Shown in pieces: positions 53,301 through 56,453 of a DNA stretch of 56,453 bases (its first letter is position 1; every line of letters begins with the position of its first letter). The notes beneath the pieces are model-generated. The model saw only the letters and a program-made list of their open reading frames with translations, was not told where the DNA came from and made no database searches. Origin of the DNA: CAZOOK01 sp964581385 (GTDB lineage Bacteria > Pseudomonadota > Gammaproteobacteria > Nevskiales > Nevskiaceae); contig CAZOOK010000035.1 of assembly GCA_964581385.1 (NCBI GenBank), positions 1-56,453 on the forward strand, given 5' to 3'. The translations under genes were made by a program, and so were the position numbers.

Positions 53301-54643
53301 TGCGGCAAGCCATTGCTGCTGTACGTATAGGTCGTCTCGTTTCCATTTTGGTCATAAGAATAAGAAGGGTGGCCGTAAACATCGTAGAAGGTCGTCGCCA
53401 TGACGTTGCGACAACCCGTTACATGAGACTGGCCCACACTCACGAGCCTGTACTGCCCCTGAATGAGGGAATAACTGTTGGTAGTGACTGCGCCCGCAGC
53501 ATTGGTAATGGTGGTCGAAGTGCTGCCGTTATAGGCAAACGTTAATTGTTCGACCCCCCCGGACAACCCACTTTGATAAACTTGGCCGTAGCTATTGTAA
53601 CTATACGTGCTGTAGCGAACACCATTGATGGCAATCCCGGTTAAGGCATTCGGGAATCGGGTGTCTTCGTAATAATACGTGCGCGCGTGGCCCGTAGCGT
53701 TGGGATAGATCGCCTGGGAAAGGTAACCATTCGAGTTATATTCATACGAATATGTGTTGCCAGCCGGGTCGACCACCGATGTGAGCAGACCATAAAACCA
53801 ATTAAAATGGACACTCAGACCATTGGAATGCGTGGCGGTTGTCAGGTAATTTGAGGTGTAGGAGAAGCTCATGCCGATCCCCGTCGGATTGGCAACGGAG
53901 GTAACGAAACCCTGCACGTTGTAGTTCTCGACCGCTCCGCTCTTGGCGTTGCGTGTCCAACTACCGTCGGCGTTACGGATGAACCAATCGTCAGCGTCGG
54001 GCGAACTATTCTCCCAACGCTGATCGGTCGCGTTCCATGTGTAGCTGGTCGTGGAACCATCCGATGCAATTGCCGCGACCGTCGTGACGCTGGAAGCGGG
54101 CTGCACACAGCTGGACGTCTGTCCGGGAACCGCGCCGCAGGACGTACCGTTACTGAGCGTGAAAAATAGAGATGGATCGTAGTTCGAAGTCCAGTTTTTA
54201 CCGAAAATTCCGGTCGCGGTGTTGTAGTGGTTGTACGTGCGCGTCAGATGGATGGGATTGAGGTGATGCGTCTGGAAATCGGTCTCTGGCAGGACCTTGT
54301 TGCCATCTTGGATGATCACCGGGTGATTCGACATCGTCGAGCACCCCTTCTGATCGGGCCCGTCCTTTTTCTGATCGGAGGGAGTTTTGGGACGGATCGG
54401 ATCCTTATAGACCGGGATATTGGTTTCAAAACCACTTTCGAAATTGAGGTCCAAACTCGTCGACAAATCCGGTGCAGTAACAACGACTTCAGGAATCCCG
54501 GATGCGCCTACTCCGGCGTCATCGTTAACTGGCGAGCGCTCAACACCACCCGCCACGGCATCGGGGACCGTAAAAGCAAACAAGCAGGAAATTATTGCGG
54601 CCCATTTCGCACCGGGCGAAATGAGTCGGCCGCCAGTCTGCAT
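50369..54643 (-). CDS. RHS-repeat protein with RHS-associated core and Gly-zipper tail
   Basis: About 1,424 residues. A Sec signal (WAAIISCLFAFTVPDAVAGG) follows ATG 54643. Then come a DUF6531-like entry (HHLNPIHLTRTYNHYNTATG, GKNWTSNYDPSLFF) and some 25 YD repeats (forms such as YSYDGNGNLKTLTDSLGNVK and YGYDALGRMVSM). The RHS-associated core (YYISNDHLGRPHKVNAANMT, MLYYNQHRYYDPATGRYIQS) ends at DPLGL. The last 154 residues form a Gly/Ala tail with many GxxxG-type motifs (GAAEGAVIGSAVSFVGDSF, GIAGAAAGAAFN) ending in DCGCGH. No nuclease-like toxin motif and no PAAR domain are present. GC content is visibly lower than in flanking genes. The frame is open to GTG 54805 but would bury the signal. 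Confidence 0.9.
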   Translation of the reverse strand: MQTGGRLISPGAKWAAIISCLFAFTVPDAVAGGVERSPVNDDAGVGASGIPEVVVTAPDLSTSLDLNFESGFETNIPVYKDPIRPKTPSDQKKDGPDQKGCSTMSNHPVIIQDGNKVLPETDFQTHHLNPIHLTRTYNHYNTATGIFGKNWTSNYDPSLFFTLSNGTSCGAVPGQTSSCVQPASSVTTVAAIASDGSTTSYTWNATDQRWENSSPDADDWFIRNADGSWTRNAKSGAVENYNVQGFVTSVANPTGIGMSFSYTSNYLTTATHSNGLSVHFNWFYGLLTSVVDPAGNTYSYEYNSNGYLSQAIYPNATGHARTYYYEDTRFPNALTGIAINGVRYSTYSYNSYGQVYQSGLSGGVEQLTFAYNGSTSTTITNAAGAVTTNSYSLIQGQYRLVSVGQSHVTGCRNVMATTFYDVYGHPSYSYDQNGNETTYTYSSNGLPQDVISGANRSGQQEETQYTWDTTKNRVTNIKTLGPNSSPIANTVYSYYPDSSPAKNRLQSVTVTNLTANGVPNQAQTTTYSYAFYASGIPSQIIVSGPLAGSKGYQASNYDGYGDLTSVSDVAGNTTTYSYTNTGLGLPSQVTDPNGAAIAYGYDALGRMVSMQPLHDGISPTTTFSYDGMNHLTQVKYPDLSWIQYGYDAAGRRTSIATSESASDKTTFTYSVLSTLSNVTIGVPGSTTYYSHSWTPDSVGRPLTEFGNHQQYIQYSYDGNGNLKTLTDSLGNVKTYTYTAHNQVSTVTDQYGTAGQNAVVTYTYDNPSHTATVLDAKGMTTSSSYDGFGHLIQLSSPDSGITTYSYDAQNRLTQMMRADGTITSYSYDNLNRIKQIQAGSAVKTYTYDTCTYGIGQLCSFSDSSGSTSYTYRQNGILASQTNVISGTSYTTSWSYDARDRVAGISYPGGNSVSYGYTGATALSKITSVNAVVNGVSQSVASNIQYYANTFGPLQQMTMGDGNTQTRTYDTDFRLTSMIAPTVQSWSYSYNANNDITTLTNNFESTLTETLQYNARRQLSYFATTSGSTSITFGPNGNRNGYYNGNYYTYDPYSNRISSISGTPSSTFGYDSPGNLLSDTRSAGSRTYGYDSFNRMSSFTNVTYGLTTSYTYNALDQRVRKAGLPGTYNYVYAPDGTLLGETSNGGTALTTQYIWFNGQPIGLIRNNVLYYISNDHLGRPHKVNAANMTQLWVVTNQPFDRTVTTDNIGGLNLGFPGQYYDTESMLYYNQHRYYDPATGRYIQSDPLGLNGGITTYEYAGGNPISFVDPLGLYCASTEDLATIHDMVAGAVVGAALDGIASKSWAGAAEGAVIGSAVSFVGDSFIQGLALSNSPAGAGFYGGFATALSGDKVRGIAGAAAGAAFNAFLPTVAGPVSQQMISDVGGGVAVGIGSGNAVLGGITAVANQLGSLASLAVQLGSDCGCGH

Positions 54644-55139
54644 GGAAACTGAATGCGCCTTTGCAAGAGGGTAACCCTCGTCAACGGTCTCACGCTCGAT
54701 CCCGGCTTTGTTGCCAACGTGCTCGGCCACGTTTGATGAACCCCGGACGATCTTCCCAAAAAGCGTCCGTACACGTCCTGCCGTTCCGCCGTCGCGTCTT
54801 TCCACGTGAATCCCCGTTCAATGTTGTTGCTGATATATCTAATACGACGAATGTTGCAGAACTTCGCCATCGACCGCGTGCCCGCTGCGAATAGCCCGAG
54901 GCGCGCAATCGAACACTCGGAGGTTCAGGAGCCAATCAATGTCACGGTCGACGTGCCGCAGACGAATGCGACCGCTCGCCATTCGAGATAGCTCCCCTAA
55001 CCCTGCGCCTGCATATTACGCGCAACTCATGTTCCAAAACCACGAACATCAATGACTTTGGATACCAATAATTTCTACTATTGCAAATTCCGGATACAGC
55101 GCATGTTACGGAATCCACGCCAAAATTCCGCCACTGACT
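54644..55139. other. Gene-free stretch upstream of the RHS gene
   Basis: About 500 bp of mixed, rather AT-rich sequence containing the RHS promoter region. Short frames only; no repeat or RNA recognised. Confidence 0.4.
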
Positions 55140-55526
55140 TTATGTCTTCCAACCGTGCGTGACACGACAGGTGCCGCTGCACAGCGGTTCAAGGCACGGT
55201 AATGGCGCGGCGTTGTTCTTTCTTCGTTTCAGCCGCCGCCTCGCGACAAGTCGAAATTGCCCTCTGGTTGAGACGGATAAGATGGACCGCGTCCGACACA
55301 ACGCGCCACTGGCAAGGTGGCGACTCCGCAGAGTGCCTTTGCCTTCCGCGCCGCCCCCGGCACTCGACCATGATCGTACAGCGTTGCTCCTTCTTCTCCT
55401 GCTGCCGTCGTTGGTGATCAGCGGCGCCACGCGGCCCGGGTAGACCTCACCGTAAGTAAAGACCGGCTTGGTTCCTCGCCGTCGTTCAATGGCAGCGGCC
55501 GTGGCGGCTTCGTAGTTCGCACACAC
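55140..55526 (-). pseudogene. Truncated SRAP (HMCES/YedK-type) gene
   Basis: The frame starts GTG-Cys: (M)CANYEAATAAAIERR ... FTYGEVYPGRVAPLITND. This is the SRAP N-terminus: Cys2 is the residue that forms a thiazolidine crosslink with abasic sites in single-stranded DNA, and the Y-P-G-x-x-A-P-L motif follows at the expected distance. After about residue 38 the sequence becomes Arg/Ser-rich and unrelated; the catalytic Glu/His region and 100 or more residues are missing. It is therefore a decayed gene. Confidence 0.6.
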
Positions 55527-55569
55527 GGATACAGTCTACGACGGCACGGCTCCCGGTAAAATGCAGCTC

Positions 55570-55887
55570 ATGTCCGATCGCGACCTTACGCCTGCATATC
55601 CAACAGGCAGCATCCCAACGAACGAGCAACGTGACCGCTGCCGACGCTTCTACCTCGAGCTGGCGAACGTTTTCGGAAATGAGCTCGACGGCGGGGTGTG
55701 GGCTACTCAATACCATCCAGGCTTCGAAGGTGGTCAAATTCGACCGATGGATATGGTTGAACGAAGCGAATCAGGGTTCGATCAAGCAGTCGCATTTCTG
55801 AATTCAATACAGAGCACCATAGTCCCACGGTCTCAACCCGAAACCGGTTGGGTTGGGGGAAAGCGCGGGGCGAAGCGGAGGCGGTGA
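55570..55887 (+). CDS. Small hypothetical protein
   Basis: 105 residues from ATG 55570 (in-frame ATG at 55561 also possible). The segment QRDRCRRFYLELANVFGNEL, then GGQIRPMDMVERSESGFDQA, is protein-like, and the C-terminus is basic (GGKRGAKRRR). No family or strong ribosome site is recognised. It is divergent from the SRAP relic. Confidence 0.35.
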   Translation: MSDRDLTPAYPTGSIPTNEQRDRCRRFYLELANVFGNELDGGVWATQYHPGFEGGQIRPMDMVERSESGFDQAVAFLNSIQSTIVPRSQPETGWVGGKRGAKRRR

Positions 55888-55897
55888 CGCCTGGAGC

Positions 55898-56188
55898 TTA
55901 TAACCACTTCGCTACACCAGCGTGATGCGAGCACGTTCCTTGGCGATGCTGACTGAAACTGTATGTGCCGTCACGGCATTGCGCCGAGGCACCGACAGGC
56001 GGCGAATCGGCATGAACCGGTGAGTGCACCCAGTTGCCGCTAGAATTGACGTAGCCGCGGCCATCGTCAGGAACAGCTACTGAGGACGCTGCCGCCGAAG
56101 GTGCTGGCGGCTGAGTGGCATCTGCCCAAGAGCAAAACGGGCTGACAATGCTGATCACCAGGAACGCCGCGGTTATCGTTCTGCGCAT
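55898..56188 (-). CDS. Secreted DUF3761 protein
   Basis: A 96-residue exported protein. A signal peptide (MRRTITAAFLVISIVSPFCS, cut near SWADA) is followed by a Pro/Ala linker and a complete DUF3761 domain: RGYVNSSGNWVHSPVHA, GASAQCRDGTYSFSQHRQGT and CSHHAGVAKWL, with the two conserved Cys. The domain is common in small proteobacterial periplasmic proteins of unknown role. GGAGAAGGGG lies directly before ATG 56188. Confidence 0.85.
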   Translation of the reverse strand: MRRTITAAFLVISIVSPFCSWADATQPPAPSAAASSVAVPDDGRGYVNSSGNWVHSPVHADSPPVGASAQCRDGTYSFSQHRQGTCSHHAGVAKWL

Positions 56189-56325
56189 CCCCTTCTCCCT
56201 GGCCGTCCGTGTCCCCTACCCCCAGCCGCATTCTGTATGCGACGGCAGGACGCGTAAAGTATGGCGATCGTGACAGCGATGCCGCACAGTTGGGCCCAGA
56301 CATCTCCCTTAGCGTCGAGGACGAC

Positions 56326-56453
56326 ATGGCAGAAAAGTACTTAATTGAAGTCGAAGGCCAGGAGCGCGAAAAAGAAGCATTGCGACGGCTTGCCGACATG
56401 CCTTCATTGCTTGATGAGGTTCTCGGACCGATGGGAGTGCCATCGGATTTATA
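56326..56453 (+). CDS. N-terminal part of an unknown protein (cut by the window edge)
   Basis: ATG 56326 has a purine-rich GTCGAGG 7 nt upstream and opens a frame that runs off the end. The 42 visible residues (MAEKYLIEVEGQEREKEALR, LADMPSLLDEVLGPMGVPSD) are charged and helical. They are too few to assign a family. Confidence 0.45.
   Translation, partial: MAEKYLIEVEGQEREKEALRRLADMPSLLDEVLGPMGVPSDL

Noticed and set aside
50369..54643. Short recurring DNA motifs in the RHS gene as a possible CRISPR or satellite repeat
   Set aside because: They encode degenerate YD repeats of variable spacing and are explained by the protein.

Overview
The window reads as chromosomal DNA of a GC-rich Gammaproteobacterium. 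My best guess is the Xanthomonadales (Rhodanobacter/Dyella/Xanthomonas type). That guess rests on the long DUF349 protein, DarP, the order aspartate-type aminotransferase / tRNA-Asn / uvrB, an IHF-alpha-like gene and an S1/P1 nuclease relic. It is inference from gene style, not a database match. There is no rRNA, CRISPR array, integrase or intact transposase. One tRNA gene, tRNA-Asn(GTT), is present.

Layout. 0-5.9 kb: tail of a methyltransferase, a DUF349 coiled-coil protein, a COG4705-type membrane protein, a secreted YncE-like beta-propeller and an aldo/keto reductase. 5.9-8.3 kb: a secreted PHB-depolymerase/feruloyl-esterase-like hydrolase with its own terminator, flanked by two long gene-free stretches. 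8.3-13.4 kb: a transmembrane Ser/Thr kinase with a PEGA tail, an EamA transporter with a very His-rich tail coupled to a methyltransferase, and an ATP-grasp-like protein with an odd motif order. 13.4-17 kb: a TPM-domain gene relic, then a merR-copA copper operon with a classic MerR promoter, and a divergent rhodanese.

17-39 kb is an accessory, stress-flavoured region. It holds a two-domain PRC-barrel protein and a tightly packed sugar-phosphate operon in the order (gnd relic)-tal-pgi-pgm-MFS-tkt, with 4-bp ATGA overlaps. It also holds a host-attachment-family protein, an SBBP/FN3 stub, a REC-PAS-PAS-GGDEF-EAL protein, a BON protein, a band-7 protein, two small unknown proteins, a zinc alcohol dehydrogenase with a frameshift, a csrA paralogue and a Crp/Fnr regulator. 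The combination suggests a low-oxygen or starvation response module: rerouting of sugar phosphates and fermentative reduction, with envelope stress proteins and two global-type regulators alongside. This is inference.

39-47 kb is more housekeeping-like: a fatty acid desaturase, darP, a glutathione transferase that apparently starts at CTG, a methyltransferase, tRNA-Asn with terminator, an aminotransferase, uvrB, and an IHF-alpha-like gene. 47-56 kb is again accessory and decaying. It has a 45-residue one-TM protein, an S1/P1 nuclease pseudogene, a 34-nt group II intron domain V relic, a membrane acyltransferase, a 1,424-residue RHS protein of visibly lower GC immediately followed by a small two-TM protein, a truncated SRAP gene, and a DUF3761 secreted protein.

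The best candidate for an undescribed system is the RHS protein plus its two-TM neighbour (50.1-54.6 kb). The RHS protein has a Sec signal, ends in a glycine-zipper-rich tail instead of a nuclease-like toxin, and is followed after 5 bp by a possible membrane immunity protein.
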